Origin: Microcoleus vaginatus HSN003
Lineage (GTDB): Bacteria > Cyanobacteriota > Cyanobacteriia > Cyanobacteriales > Microcoleaceae
Assembly (NCBI RefSeq): GCF_022701255.1
Contig: NZ_CP031705.1
Coordinates: forward strand, 3,237,501-3,301,500
Direction: 5' to 3'
Length of the DNA stretch: 64,000 nucleotides
Part shown: one piece after another, positions 54,101 through 64,000 of the stretch
How positions within the stretch are numbered: position 1 is the stretch's first letter
How the letters are laid out: every line of letters begins with the position of its first letter
Notes under the pieces: model-generated
Told to the model about the DNA's origin: nothing
The model's input: the letters and a program-made list of their open reading frames with translations, nothing else
Database searches by the model: none
Translations under genes and position numbers: made by a program

Positions 54101-55915
54101 TTATTCGTCACCCTCAAGAAATTGTCTAGCCACCCGTCCCCAATCAACACGAGCATCCTGTGCCTTATTGCGTCGGGGGCCATCAGGTTGCTCATCTTCG
54201 TATCGCGCCCAAGCCATCAGTAACAATTTCAAACCTTCAAGAGAATTGGTTAGACGAGATCGAAGTGTTTCAGGATCTACGCCTTCTACCTCTTCTTCTA
54301 ACACTTCGACAAGGTTTTTGTAGGCAGGATGGATTGTGTTTAAAGTTATAATAATTGTACCCGGTTTAGGATCAACAGAAAAGAAAGCAGATTTGTCTCC
54401 TAGAGATGCCTTAGCAAAAACATACTTTAAGCCATCGGATACTGTTTTAGCCGCCAACTCTTCAGCGGTAATTTGCATAACGCCTTTATCTATTAATGTG
54501 GTTTCAATGATTTCCTTTCGCTCTTCTGAAGGGAGTGACTCATCCTTGTCGCTTTGCCCGTAGTGTCCTTCCTTCTTTCGATCCTCTGTCACCTCAGTAG
54601 CCACTTTCTCGGCAGAGGAGACATTGTGCCGTTTCGGGGTACTTCGAGAGCCTTTGGTTTGTGCTTCCAGCAAGTTACGCATAATTTTCAGTTGAGTATT
54701 AATCTTGTGAGCAATTTCTATTAATGGCCCTCTAGGGTCTTCATCTTGGGTTAGTTCTTCTTTGAGCTGACTGATTGTTTTTCCATCTTTTAGCAGAGAT
54801 TCGATATCTACATTCGCCAGTTCTGAGAAGTTACGAGCAGATTGCTTATTGTTAGTAACCCCAAACAAGTCATCAAGTGCCGGGGGAAATTCTATCTCGA
54901 CCCCCCACCATCGCTCTGTAGCTTTCTTCTGTGCCCAAGACTGGTCTAGTTCCAATTCACGCCCTGCACGAACGACGGAAACTCCTACATTTTTTGCCGC
55001 GTGCTGTCCATGAGAAAGGCTGCCTGGGTTATTGCCAGGACGTGCTTCTTCTTTTGCATAAGAAAAGCGAATTTTTACCTCGTGTTTCTGGCCACGAAAC
55101 TCAATAGTAAAGGTGGCTTCATAGTCATTTTCTCCATCCCACGGCCGAAACATTGGCGTTTTGTCGAAGGGAGAAGGGCAAGAAGTCTCTGTCATGAGAT
55201 AACCCGGATCGTTCGGCTTTGCAAATTTCTCTACCATAATTTTGGTAGGTTCATCAATATCAAAAGCTGCCATACGAATCACAACTTTTTTAGTATCTAA
55301 AAATTTTCGATACATTCGCCCAATTACGAACTCTGAATTTTCGATAATTGTTTTGCCAGTCTTCCACATACAGCGATCGATATCTGACCAGACAACTAAT
55401 GTTCCTGTCCTCCCAAAACCTGTTGTGACTTTTTCCCAAATCACAGGTATCTTGCGCTTCTCAGGTTCGGGAACTTCAGTAAGCTCCTGTTTTTTTATTG
55501 CATTCAAATCTAGGTATGTGTAAATTGCATTTTCTACACCACTCTGCCAAGTCCAAACCTCCACCCGCTGACACTGGGAAATAGAAGAGCATGGCAACCC
55601 CATACCAAACCGCCCCATTCCTGTATGTTTGTCTTCTGCTAGATAAGTTCCGTTGCCGAACTGTAAAGCCATTCGCAAAACAGTGGAATCCATTCCACTG
55701 CCATTATCTAAAACAGCGATTTGATGAATGCGAGAACGGCAACGCTGTTCTAGCTGAGTTTCTTTCTCAGCACAGAGAAGTTCTACCTCAGTAGCTCCCG
55801 CTTGAATGGAATTATCTATTAGTTCGGCTAGTGCATAGGCTGCGTTTTTATAACCGTTGTCACGCATTGCCTGAACAACTAAATGTACCGGAACGATCTC
55901 ATGTGGTTTTGTCAT
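54101..55915 (-). CDS. GHKL (MORC/Hsp90-like) ATPase of a putative defence operon
   Basis: 604 residues from ATG 55915, which overlaps the helicase stop as ATGA; a start at 55939 is in frame but lies inside the helicase gene. Bergerat fold motifs: ALAELIDNSIQAGA near 33, VLDNGSGM near 67, HTGMGRFGMGLP near 100 and TTGFGRTGTLVVW near 160 form the ATP pocket. Residues about 230-390 are the transducer-like domain, then a charged linker (410-470) and a C-terminal helical region. MORC/MutL-like GHKL ATPases in bacteria occur in restriction-type operons with helicases and nucleases; that is the best guess here. Confidence 0.8.
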   Translation of the reverse strand: MTKPHEIVPVHLVVQAMRDNGYKNAAYALAELIDNSIQAGATEVELLCAEKETQLEQRCRSRIHQIAVLDNGSGMDSTVLRMALQFGNGTYLAEDKHTGMGRFGMGLPCSSISQCQRVEVWTWQSGVENAIYTYLDLNAIKKQELTEVPEPEKRKIPVIWEKVTTGFGRTGTLVVWSDIDRCMWKTGKTIIENSEFVIGRMYRKFLDTKKVVIRMAAFDIDEPTKIMVEKFAKPNDPGYLMTETSCPSPFDKTPMFRPWDGENDYEATFTIEFRGQKHEVKIRFSYAKEEARPGNNPGSLSHGQHAAKNVGVSVVRAGRELELDQSWAQKKATERWWGVEIEFPPALDDLFGVTNNKQSARNFSELANVDIESLLKDGKTISQLKEELTQDEDPRGPLIEIAHKINTQLKIMRNLLEAQTKGSRSTPKRHNVSSAEKVATEVTEDRKKEGHYGQSDKDESLPSEERKEIIETTLIDKGVMQITAEELAAKTVSDGLKYVFAKASLGDKSAFFSVDPKPGTIIITLNTIHPAYKNLVEVLEEEVEGVDPETLRSRLTNSLEGLKLLLMAWARYEDEQPDGPRRNKAQDARVDWGRVARQFLEGDE

Positions 55916-57534
55916 TTTAATCTCCAAATGTCTTCCCAATTGTTAAAGGCATCGGCAACACTGCCAAAGCCTGGTAAATCTGTGTCTACTACAGTAACAA
56001 TCTCAGCTTTTTCATTGCCACCTGCTTTAAGCCCACGAATAGTACGTCCAACCATCTGGCTGTATAAAACAAGCGACTTGGTGGGACGTGCAATCACGGT
56101 GGCACTGGTTCGCGGGGCATCAAATCCTGTTGTAAGAACGCCATAATTACAGATAATTTTAGTTTCGGGATTGTCATCTTTAAACCTCGCAATGATTCGC
56201 TCTCTTTCTGAAGCAGGAGTTTTGGCAGTTACAGCAGATGCTTGCCAACTTCTAGCTTGCAGCACAGCAGCTAGAAGTTTTGAGTGTTCTACAGATATGG
56301 CAAATACTAAAATACGCTTGTGATGCTTAGCTAAATCTTCAATTTCCAAAATAATGCGGAGATTGCGCTGTTCGTTTTCAGCTAGGCGAGTCAGGATATT
56401 TTTTGGTAGCTCTAACTCTTCTTCAATACGCTTCAAGTCGTTATTAGATAAATTCAATCCACTCTGGTGTAGCAAAGATCGGTATTTTACTCGTGCCAAG
56501 TATTGCTCTGATACTAGGTATTCTACTGGATTCTCGTAGCCAGGAACCTCCAAAGTAACCTTGCGCTGTGCAAAAAATTCCGCTAACTCTTCGTCAGCAC
56601 TAATGTCGGCCCAAGTGCGGCCGGGTGTAGCTGTTAACCCAAGCAGTGCCGTGTTTTGGTATGGTAAAACAAGAACATCTAAGACTAGCTGGTAAGTTTC
56701 TGCAATTGCTTGATGGGCTTCATCAATAATAACAAGAGAAGAACGAGAGCCTAATTGGTTAATGAATTGGATGCTACGTTTAGCACGACTGTACAGCTTG
56801 GAAAGACCTGCAACTACTAAGCCGTCCCGCACCTGATCAAGATCGAGTTCGTGGTTTCCCCAGAAACGATAGATGGATAAATCTCGATCGCCTAAGTATT
56901 TCCAGGCGCGTTGAAACTCGGCGGCGGCTTGTTGGCAAAGTTCTTCACTGTATGCCAACCAGACGACTAAAGTAGGCTCTTGCGAGCGCAGGCGATCGGC
57001 GATAATGTGCATTGCCGTGCGTGTCTTTCCCGAACCGGTGGGCATATGAAGTAGAACACGCCGAGGTTCTTTTTGGAGCAACTGTTTGACTTTGGCTGCT
57101 GCACTACGCTGATGAGCAAACAAAGCGTATTGAGGTGCAGCCAGATCCGATGAGAATGTTTCTTCAGATTCCTCAGTTGATGGTACAACCAATTCAAAAA
57201 AGTCGAAAAGGTTACGTTCGCGTTCCGATCCGCGACGTATTTTGACTTCTTTTAGCGCTTGAAAGACATCTTCATGGTCTGAAGCTGACAAAATTGTAGC
57301 GAGAATTTTAGCTTGTTTGGGTAGTAATAATTCAAATAGGATAGTGCGAGTGTCTTTTGATAAAAGCAAGCTTTCACGAGAATAAATACTCACCAAAACT
57401 TCACGCAGATTAGTGGGAGTTGCTAGGCGACTATCTAGAAGCTTCACTAAACGGAAAGCTGAACTACCCAATAGAGTTTGTAGCGTTTCTTCATCTGCTC
57501 GTGACAGTAGATCATCAAAATTCAAAGGACGCAC
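55912..57534 (-). CDS. SF2 DEAH-box helicase of a putative defence operon
   Basis: 540 residues. An N-terminal ~120 residues of unknown helical domain, then SF2 motifs: FAHQRSAAAKVKQLL near 140, PTGSGKTRTAM near 163, motif II DEAH near 272, TATPG (motif III) near 301, and QMVGRTIRG (motif VI) near 497. Motif style is of the RecG/restriction-type helicases (HsdR/UvrB-like). It is cotranslated with the downstream GHKL ATPase. Translocation on DNA is inferred; the nuclease, if any, would be another gene. Confidence 0.83.
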   Translation of the reverse strand: MRPLNFDDLLSRADEETLQTLLGSSAFRLVKLLDSRLATPTNLREVLVSIYSRESLLLSKDTRTILFELLLPKQAKILATILSASDHEDVFQALKEVKIRRGSERERNLFDFFELVVPSTEESEETFSSDLAAPQYALFAHQRSAAAKVKQLLQKEPRRVLLHMPTGSGKTRTAMHIIADRLRSQEPTLVVWLAYSEELCQQAAAEFQRAWKYLGDRDLSIYRFWGNHELDLDQVRDGLVVAGLSKLYSRAKRSIQFINQLGSRSSLVIIDEAHQAIAETYQLVLDVLVLPYQNTALLGLTATPGRTWADISADEELAEFFAQRKVTLEVPGYENPVEYLVSEQYLARVKYRSLLHQSGLNLSNNDLKRIEEELELPKNILTRLAENEQRNLRIILEIEDLAKHHKRILVFAISVEHSKLLAAVLQARSWQASAVTAKTPASERERIIARFKDDNPETKIICNYGVLTTGFDAPRTSATVIARPTKSLVLYSQMVGRTIRGLKAGGNEKAEIVTVVDTDLPGFGSVADAFNNWEDIWRLK

Positions 57535-57863
57535 CCCTCGTATATAATCGTCATAGCTAACAAGCTAAGCAGGACAGCTCATCATCTTCGCTGTCAAGTA
57601 AGTTCTCTAGTGCTAGTTTGCAGAAACCCCCTATTCAGCAGTTCTGAGTTGCCTGTCAAATCTGGGTTTCTTCACCGTTGAGGCAATTCAGCCGAGTGTT
57701 AATTAATGGCAGATAGGCTTGAGCGCGGTTTTATTTTATTGTGAGGAGTTGTCAATAACACCAATGGTTATCTTATCATAATTAGGGGAAGGTTCTTCAG
57801 CTCACTTCACAAAACTTTGATTTTTACCGCAGATATACGCACATGGACGCAGATGAAGAGAGA
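57535..57863. other. Intergenic region between helicase and CDF genes
   Basis: Contains the promoter region of the helicase operon and, near 57825-57860, an ACCGCAGATATACGCA-type simple intergenic sequence also seen near 5730 and 47405. No gene. Confidence 0.5.
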
Positions 57864-58658
57864 TCATTTGATCAGTTCTTCGAGGGATGGAAAGAGCAAT
57901 TTTTCCGCGCTGAGTTTTTCGCAGTCGCAAAGTTGTTGAGTTGCGGATATTGCTGATACTTTTCCCAGCAGTAATTGGATGCTTTCGATTAGCAATGGTA
58001 GAGTTAATAAAATAATTGATGCCGACACCAGCAAGCTAATTAAGCCGTCAGCCCAATTCCAGTGCAGCCACGCCACCGCGATCGCCGCTAAAATTACTCC
58101 AACCGACGAAAATATGTCGGCAACTGCGTGCAGAAACGCGCTTTTGAGATTCAAGTCGCCGTGACAGCAGGAATGCAAGCAACAAGCATTAATCGAGTTG
58201 ATGCTTAAACCGACTATGGCGGTAATTAACATCGGGAGCCCTTCTACTTCGGGGGTTGGGGACTGCAAACGGGCGATCGACTCTGCTGCAATCCAAAGGG
58301 CGATCGCAACTAAACTGATACTATTAATTAAAGCAGCAATGATTTCCCCTCGTTCAGGGATTGACGATTGTGCGATCGCACAATCTACAGGTTTACTTCT
58401 TTTTAGTGAGGAGTACCAAGTGGCGGTTAAAGTTATTGCTAAAGCTGCCACATCAGAAAAAACGTGACCCGCATCTGCTAATAAGGACAAACTATGAGAA
58501 TTAAGTGCGGCGATTAACTCTGCTACAAAAAAGCTGCTCAGCAGTACCAATGCTGTTTGTAAAAGTCGAACTTTGCCAATTCTTGGATTTGAATTATCGC
58601 ATTGTGCGATATCCTTGGCGTTTTCCGAGTCAAAATTTTCCCTAACTAGAAATGTCAT
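57864..58658 (-). CDS. Cation diffusion facilitator (CDF) metal transporter without C-terminal domain
   Basis: 264 residues. Six hydrophobic segments; metal-site motifs LADAGHVFSDVAAL in TM2 and LHAVADIFSS in TM5 provide His/Asp ligands (HxxxD in both), typical for Zn/Co/Cd efflux. A cysteine/histidine motif NACCLHSCCHGDLN sits in the TM4-TM5 loop. The cytoplasmic C-terminal dimer domain of most CDF proteins is shortened or missing (about 40 residues after TM6). CDF export of Zn2+ or similar is expected. Confidence 0.85.
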   Translation of the reverse strand: MTFLVRENFDSENAKDIAQCDNSNPRIGKVRLLQTALVLLSSFFVAELIAALNSHSLSLLADAGHVFSDVAALAITLTATWYSSLKRSKPVDCAIAQSSIPERGEIIAALINSISLVAIALWIAAESIARLQSPTPEVEGLPMLITAIVGLSINSINACCLHSCCHGDLNLKSAFLHAVADIFSSVGVILAAIAVAWLHWNWADGLISLLVSASIILLTLPLLIESIQLLLGKVSAISATQQLCDCEKLSAEKLLFPSLEELIK

Positions 58659-58713
58659 GCAGCAGTCCTTAAGGTTAAACTCGATTTTAAATTAAACATT
58701 AAATTAACTATCA

Positions 58714-59391
58714 ATGACCGATTATATACCACATCCGAACCAATATCCGGAAAATCCGATCGCCAATTCCCCAAATCCTGAAACAAACGATCGTCCAATT
58801 AGCGACAATCACGCAAATATTTTAGCAGGGGAATCTTTGGTTGATTTGCGGAAGTACGATCAATCAAAGTTTGATCGAGGAAAGCCTACTTGGGTAATTT
58901 TGGTTTGGTGGTTCGTGCAGGCGATCGCATTTCCCCTCACTCCACACCCTTTTAACGGCATCAGAAGCGGCTTGCTGCGGTTATTTGGAGCGAAAATAGG
59001 TCGCGCTGTGATCATTCGTCCCACGGCTCGTTTTACCTATCCTTGGAAAATTGAAATCGGAGACTACAGTTGGATCGGAGATGATGTTGTATTGTACAGT
59101 CTCGATCGAATTGCGATCGGCAAACACTGCGTCATTTCTCAAAAAAGCTACCTCTGCACGGGCACTCATAACCCTCAAGACCCAGCCTTTGGCTTAATCA
59201 CAGCACCTGTGATCATTAATAACGGCGTTTGGATTGCCGCCGACTGCTTCATTGGCCCTGGTGTGGAAATCGGTGCTAACGCTTTAATCGGAGCTCGCAG
59301 CAGCGTCTTTAAAAATATGCCTGCAGGCTTTGTTTGTATTGGAACACCCTGTCGTCCCCGCTGTCCGCGAGAAATTAACCAAAGTTCGTAA
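58714..59391 (+). CDS. WcaF-like O-acetyltransferase (left-handed beta-helix)
   Basis: 225 residues. Polar N-terminus about 55 residues, a hydrophobic segment WVILVWWFVQAIAFPLTPH, then hexapeptide repeats (ARFTYPWKIEIGDYSWIGDD) and YLCTGTHNPQDPAF containing the catalytic His, ending GTPCRPRCPRE. Colanic-acid-type acetyltransferases modify exopolysaccharide; the acceptor is unknown here. Divergent from the CDF gene (56 bp). Confidence 0.82.
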   Translation: MTDYIPHPNQYPENPIANSPNPETNDRPISDNHANILAGESLVDLRKYDQSKFDRGKPTWVILVWWFVQAIAFPLTPHPFNGIRSGLLRLFGAKIGRAVIIRPTARFTYPWKIEIGDYSWIGDDVVLYSLDRIAIGKHCVISQKSYLCTGTHNPQDPAFGLITAPVIINNGVWIAADCFIGPGVEIGANALIGARSSVFKNMPAGFVCIGTPCRPRCPREINQSS

Positions 59392-59410
59392 GAGACATTG
59401 CACCGGGAAA

Positions 59411-60739
59411 CTAAGCAGCTTTACAAGCTTGCTGCCGAATAGGAATTTCAATGACGAATTCTATTCCCTTTCCTAATCCAGGCTGGCAGTATAATCTGCC
59501 CCCATGCTTTTCAACGATAATTTGGTAACTGATAGATAACCCCAACCCAGTTCCTTTACCGATAGGTTTGGTAGTAAAAAAGGGGTCAAATAGCTTGGGT
59601 TGTAGAGTTTTGCCAACTCCCAGACCGTTGTCACTAATATGAATAGCCACCCAATTCTCGTCAATTAATTTTGTAGAAATTTGAATGCGGTTCGGGTGTT
59701 GCTTGATTTCTGCAAACGAACGCTGCTGATTAGATTCATCTAAAGCATCAATGGCATTGGAAAGAATATTCATGAACACTTGATTTAATTGTCCGGCATG
59801 GCATTCTACTGGTGGAATCTGACCGTAATTTTTTATTATTTCAATCTCAGGATGCTCTGGTTTTGATTTTAAACGATGATGCAGGATGGTGAGTGTACTA
59901 TCAATTCCTTCATGAATATTTACTGCTTTCACGTCTGCCTCATCTAAGCGAGAAAAGATTCGCATAGACTTGACAATCTCTTGGATGCGCTGCGTTCCTA
60001 AGTTGATTGAGTTAAGAACTTTTATAAAATCTTCCTCCACAAATTCTAGTTCTATTTCATCCATTGCTGCTTGAATTCGAGGGGTAGGATTTACATAATC
60101 TTCTTGATAGAGGTGTATAATTTTTAGTAAGTTATGAGCGTACTCTTGGGCATAACCCAGATTGCCAGATATGAAATTTATAGGGTTATTTATTTCATGA
60201 GCAATCCCAGCAGCCATTTGCCCTAAGCCGGACATTTTCTCGCTTTGGATTAACTTAAGTTGCATTTGTTGTAAATCATCGTAGGCTTGGCTGACTTCTC
60301 TAACTTTTTCCTCCAATAAAATGTTTTTTTCTTCTAATTTATCAGCTAGAACATGAAGTTTTAAATGCAGCTTGACGCGAGCTAATACTTCCTCCTGTTG
60401 GAAGGGTTTGGTAATATAATCTACAGCCCCAAGCTTAAACCCTTCAACTTTATTAGCTGTATCCGATAGCGCAGTCATAAATATAATGGGAATCTGTTTA
60501 GTTTCTGGATTAGTCTGTAATCGACGACAGGTTTCAAATCCATCAATCTCTGGCATCATGACATCTAGTAAGATTAGATCTGGTAGAGCATATTTAACTC
60601 GCTCTAGTGCCATTTTTCCAGATTTCGCAACCCGAACTTCAAATCCTTCTTGGCTTAAGGCATCCGATAAGACACCTAAGTTAGCTGAATTGTCATCAAC
60701 TATAAGAATCGTACCATGTGCTTGAATTTCTGAATTCAT
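59411..60739 (-). CDS. Response regulator-histidine kinase (REC-HisKA-HATPase)
   Basis: 442 residues. REC domain 10-125 with the phospho-acceptor in LPDLILLDVMMPEIDGF near 60 and the K near 105 (DYITKPFQQ); coiled-coil linker (NILLEEKVREVSQAYDDLQ), HisKA H-box MAAGIAHEINNPINFISG near 185, HATPase N box FMNILSNAIDALDE near 325, G1/G2 ISDNGLGVGK and GTGLGLSISYQI near 375-405. In such proteins a partner's REC or Hpt controls the kinase. Starts six bases after the upstream gene's stop. Confidence 0.93.
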   Translation of the reverse strand: MNSEIQAHGTILIVDDNSANLGVLSDALSQEGFEVRVAKSGKMALERVKYALPDLILLDVMMPEIDGFETCRRLQTNPETKQIPIIFMTALSDTANKVEGFKLGAVDYITKPFQQEEVLARVKLHLKLHVLADKLEEKNILLEEKVREVSQAYDDLQQMQLKLIQSEKMSGLGQMAAGIAHEINNPINFISGNLGYAQEYAHNLLKIIHLYQEDYVNPTPRIQAAMDEIELEFVEEDFIKVLNSINLGTQRIQEIVKSMRIFSRLDEADVKAVNIHEGIDSTLTILHHRLKSKPEHPEIEIIKNYGQIPPVECHAGQLNQVFMNILSNAIDALDESNQQRSFAEIKQHPNRIQISTKLIDENWVAIHISDNGLGVGKTLQPKLFDPFFTTKPIGKGTGLGLSISYQIIVEKHGGRLYCQPGLGKGIEFVIEIPIRQQACKAA

Positions 60740-60744
60740 AAACC

Positions 60745-63700
60745 TTACTTGTAGGACTGAATAAACGTTAAAATCTCTTCGTCTTGAAAGTCCTTTGCCA
60801 TCTGATGCAATATTTTAGCAAAGGGAATGTATTTGGGGTCTAGTGCTTCAAGTAATACCGCCTGCTTAACTATTTCTAGGAAATTTCCTTTCATAGCCAG
60901 CTCGTATAGGATGTCCATTTCTGTAGCAGGCGGGGCAATTAGCTCATTGGTGTCTGAACCGATCGCAAGTGCATCTTCATTAGCTTCATAAACCCATTCT
61001 AAATCAAGATACTGTTGTAATTTTTGCAGGAGTTCCGTGGCTTGAACAGGTTTGGGAATAAAAGTGTTGCCTCCTGCTTCTAAACTTCTGTATTGATCGG
61101 CTTCAAATACGCTGGCAGAAGAGACAATAATGATGATGTCTTTGAAGTTTTCCGATTCTCTAACCCGCTTAATTAGCTCGAAGCCATCTAGTTCGGGCAT
61201 TAGTAAGTCGGTAACGATTAAATCTGGTTCTACCTCCAGAATTTTTTCCCAGCCTTCCTGCCCATCGTTGGCTTCAGACACCTCAAAGCCGATCGGACTG
61301 AGCAAATTGCTAACTACCGAACGGTTAGCCCATTTGTCATCAATAACCACAATCTTAGGTTGGCGGTCTTTGATGCCGATAATCTGCCCGCGATGGTCAA
61401 CTTGAGAAGTTTTCACCCATTCATCGGCTTGAGATAGATTGACATCAAACCAGAAAATACTGCCAACATTCATCTCACTTTTAACCTGAATGGTACTGCC
61501 CATTAGTTCTACAATCCTTTGGCTAATTGCCAGTCCCAATCCGGTGCCCTCGGTCTGCCGTCGGCGATCTCCTACCTGCTCGAAGGGCTGAAAGATAGCT
61601 TGAAGTTGATCTTGGGCAATGCCGGTACCTGTATCGCGTATTTCAAAGCGAATTTTTTCTTCTGTGGCAAAACTGACTAAAAAAGTAACAGTGCCCTCAT
61701 CCGTAAATTTAATAGCATTACTTAAAAGATTAATTAACACTTGTCGCAAGCGTTTTTCATCCGCACGAATACCGATCGGGAGTTCGGGGCTTGATGGAAA
61801 ATGAAACTGAATTCCCTTAATTTCAGCTCGGATGCGACACATCTCTGCTACACCTTGCAGGAACGCTGGGAAATGAAAATCCGTGGGCTGGAGTTCCACT
61901 TTCTGTGCTTCAATCTTCGACAAATCGAGAATATCATTAATTAAGGTCAGTAAATGGGAACCGCACTGATAAATGATATCAATGCGCGATCGCTCTTCTT
62001 GATTCAAAACTTTGGAACGCTGAAGAATCTGTGCGTAGCCCATGATGCCATTAAGGGGAGTCCGCAACTCGTGGCTCATGTTGGCAAGGAATTCACTTTT
62101 AGCCCGACTAGCTGCTTCGGCTGCTTCCTTAGCTTTTGCCATTAGGAATTCTGCTTGTTTGCGATCGTGGATATCGATGCAAGTGCCAACCCACTCCCGG
62201 ATGCTGCCATCTTCATTCAGAATGGGTACGCCTCTAGCTTGGAAATAACGATAGTTTCCATCCGCTCCGCGCATTCGATATTCCATCTCAAACAGGCTTC
62301 TCGTTTGCACTGCTTCCATCCACACCTGAACTGTTCGTTCGCGATCGTCTGAGTGGATTGTATCTAACCAGCCAAAACCAACCACCTCAGCTTCCGTTTG
62401 TCCAGTGTAAGCTCTCATACTCGGTGTATCCTGGCATCTTCCTTCAGCATCCGTTGTCCAGACAATTTGGGAGATGGCAAGGATTAGCGATCGATAGCGT
62501 TCTTCGCTTTGTTTGATAGCATCTTCGGCTTGTTTGCGATCGTGGATATCGCTACAAGTGCCAACCCACTCCCGGACGCTGCCATCTTCATTCAGAATGG
62601 GTACCCCTCTAACTTGAAAATAACGATAGTTTCCATCCGCTCCCCGGATTCGATATTCTATGTCATACAGGCTTCTCGTTTGCACTGCTTCCATCCACAC
62701 CTGATTCGTTCGTTCGCGATCGTCCGGGTGAATAGCATCTAACCAGCCAAAACCAACTACCTCAGCTTCGGTTTGTCCGGTGTAAGCTCTCCAACTCGGT
62801 AGATCCGGGGCTCTTCCTTCAGCATCCGCTGTCCAGGCAATTTGGGATGTGGCAACTATTAGCGAACGATAGCGTTCTTCGCTTTGTTTTAGAGCATCTT
62901 CCGCTTGTTTGCGATCATGGATATCGCTACAAGTGCCAATCCACTCCCGGATGCTGCCATCTTCATCCAGAAGTGGTACCCCTCTAAGTTGAAAATAACG
63001 ATAGTTTCCATCCGCTCCCCGGATTCGATATTCTGTCTCATACAGGCTTTTCGTTTGCACTGCTTCCATCCACACCTGAGCCGTTCGTTCGCGATCGTCC
63101 GGGTGAATTGCATCTAACCAGCCAAAACCATCAGCCATCTCAGCTTCGGTTTGTCCGGTGTAAGCTCTCCAACTCGGTTGATCCACGCATCTTCCCTCAG
63201 CATCCGCTGTCCAGACAAGTTGGGACGTAGCAGCGATTAGCGAACGATAGCGTTCTTCGCTTTGTTTTATCGCATCTTCGGCTTGTTTGCGATCGGTAAT
63301 ATCTCGTGTTGTGGCGATGACGCCGAGGATATTGCCATTAGCATCCCGCCAAGGAGCCTTGGTAGTGAAAAAGGTCCTAGTGGTTTCAGAATGAGAAGAG
63401 ATATCTTCCTCGTAAGTGTCAATGATTCCGGCTGCCATGATTTGGCGATCTTTTTCCATAACTTCACGGCCAATGTTAGGCGGCAGTATTTCCAAATCAT
63501 TTTTGCCGATGACTTCTTTAATTGGCTTGCCAAAGAAGTTTGCCAAATTGGAGTTAAGGGCAACATAACGCCCTTCCCGGTCTTTAACGAGAATGAAGTC
63601 TGGTGTACTTTCCAAAATAGAGTTTAGCAGTGCATTACGATCGCGTAACTCTGCTTCGATTTGTTTGCGATCGCCAATGTTTCGTGCTATGGCGATAAGG

Positions 63701-64000
63701 CCGATAATATTGCCCTGAGCGTCCCGCCAAGGGGCTTTTGTTGTTAAAAAAGAAGTGATGCCCTTACCATTAGAAACATCTTCTTCGTAGCTTTCAGTAG
63801 TGCCTGCTTCCATGATCTGGCGGTCTTTTGCCATTATTGGAACGGCAGCAGCAGGGGGAAGGAGTTCCGAATCATCTTTACCCAGGATCTCCTCAATGGG
63901 TTTACCGTAAAAGGAGGTTGCCCCATTGGAATTAAGGGCAACATAGCGGCCTTCCCGGTCTTTGACCACAATGATGTCTGGCGTACTTTCCAAAATAGAG
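60745..64000 (-). CDS. Hybrid PAS sensor histidine kinase, N-terminus beyond the window
   Basis: At least 1082 residues here; the frame runs off the right edge (the TTG at 63993 is not a real start, since the segment [19 protein letters not shown] matches the interior of the next PAS). Five PAS/PAC units: two with [15 protein letters not shown] (about 1-120, 120-240) and three near-identical ones with [21 protein letters not shown] (about 245-615), then HisKA ([16 protein letters not shown] near 641), HATPase ([12 protein letters not shown] near 760; [12 protein letters not shown] near 825) and a C-terminal REC domain ([16 protein letters not shown] near 926). Probably phosphorylates or is phosphorylated by the downstream protein, six bases away. 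Confidence 0.95.
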   Translation of the reverse strand, partial: SILESTPDIIVVKDREGRYVALNSNGATSFYGKPIEEILGKDDSELLPPAAAVPIMAKDRQIMEAGTTESYEEDVSNGKGITSFLTTKAPWRDAQGNIIGLIAIARNIGDRKQIEAELRDRNALLNSILESTPDFILVKDREGRYVALNSNLANFFGKPIKEVIGKNDLEILPPNIGREVMEKDRQIMAAGIIDTYEEDISSHSETTRTFFTTKAPWRDANGNILGVIATTRDITDRKQAEDAIKQSEERYRSLIAATSQLVWTADAEGRCVDQPSWRAYTGQTEAEMADGFGWLDAIHPDDRERTAQVWMEAVQTKSLYETEYRIRGADGNYRYFQLRGVPLLDEDGSIREWIGTCSDIHDRKQAEDALKQSEERYRSLIVATSQIAWTADAEGRAPDLPSWRAYTGQTEAEVVGFGWLDAIHPDDRERTNQVWMEAVQTRSLYDIEYRIRGADGNYRYFQVRGVPILNEDGSVREWVGTCSDIHDRKQAEDAIKQSEERYRSLILAISQIVWTTDAEGRCQDTPSMRAYTGQTEAEVVGFGWLDTIHSDDRERTVQVWMEAVQTRSLFEMEYRMRGADGNYRYFQARGVPILNEDGSIREWVGTCIDIHDRKQAEFLMAKAKEAAEAASRAKSEFLANMSHELRTPLNGIMGYAQILQRSKVLNQEERSRIDIIYQCGSHLLTLINDILDLSKIEAQKVELQPTDFHFPAFLQGVAEMCRIRAEIKGIQFHFPSSPELPIGIRADEKRLRQVLINLLSNAIKFTDEGTVTFLVSFATEEKIRFEIRDTGTGIAQDQLQAIFQPFEQVGDRRRQTEGTGLGLAISQRIVELMGSTIQVKSEMNVGSIFWFDVNLSQADEWVKTSQVDHRGQIIGIKDRQPKIVVIDDKWANRSVVSNLLSPIGFEVSEANDGQEGWEKILEVEPDLIVTDLLMPELDGFELIKRVRESENFKDIIIIVSSASVFEADQYRSLEAGGNTFIPKPVQATELLQKLQQYLDLEWVYEANEDALAIGSDTNELIAPPATEMDILYELAMKGNFLEIVKQAVLLEALDPKYIPFAKILHQMAKDFQDEEILTFIQSYK

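Noticed and set aside
62042-63627. Several plus-strand ORFs antisense to the hybrid kinase
   Set aside because: They repeat with the PAS units because they are the complement of duplicated DNA; the kinase frame is clearly the coding one.

Overview
The window is chromosomal DNA from a cyanobacterium, most likely a filamentous Oscillatoriales-type strain (Microcoleus/Oscillatoria-like). The octamer GCGATCGC (HIP1) is scattered throughout. Photosynthesis and carbon-uptake genes are present (psbZ beside ribH, a BicA-type bicarbonate transporter, a BciB-type 8-vinyl reductase, two acyl-lipid delta-9 desaturases). Short heptameric tandem repeats typical of filamentous cyanobacteria lie between genes. 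The genus is an inference.

Layout. 0-2.2 kb: end of a polyamine ABC transporter operon (substrate-binding protein end, then two permeases). 2.3-7.9 kb: two tandem delta-9 desaturases, a PLP enzyme, and small acetyltransferase and DUF genes. 8.0-10.6 kb: a leucine-rich-repeat lipoprotein and an M28 peptidase. 10.6-21.4 kb: mostly core genes (bciB, a DEAD-box RNA helicase with a long leader, rimO, ribH, psbZ, and a DHH-CBS-tRNA nucleotidyltransferase fusion that carries an in-frame simple-sequence insertion). 21.5-30.0 kb: a disturbed region. A DUF2127 pseudogene and an FkbM/SulP chimeric remnant lie at its left, and a ~208-bp direct repeat brackets bicA, a universal stress protein, a second SulP transporter and an extra prfC. 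The presumed resident prfC follows at 31.2 kb.

32.9-39.1 kb is accessory DNA: three toxin-antitoxin modules (one toxin broken by a stop codon), two families of hairpin/MITE-like elements, a possible leader-ORF/attenuator arrangement, and a large P-loop NTPase with seven near-identical 48-residue TPR-like repeats. 39.4-53.2 kb returns to housekeeping and envelope genes: an M48-like protein with a degenerate zinc site, an RRM RNA-binding protein with a long leader, a TerB-like protein, a CHAT-domain remnant, a VWA protein, an ABC1/UbiB kinase, cobU and two glycosyltransferases.

53.3-57.5 kb holds the strongest candidate for an uncharacterised system: an SF2 helicase and a GHKL (MORC/Hsp90-like) ATPase joined by an ATGA stop/start overlap, followed by a predicted PD-(D/E)XK-like protein. 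The window ends with a CDF metal transporter, a WcaF-like acetyltransferase and a two-gene phosphorelay (a hybrid multi-PAS kinase truncated by the window edge and a REC-histidine kinase).
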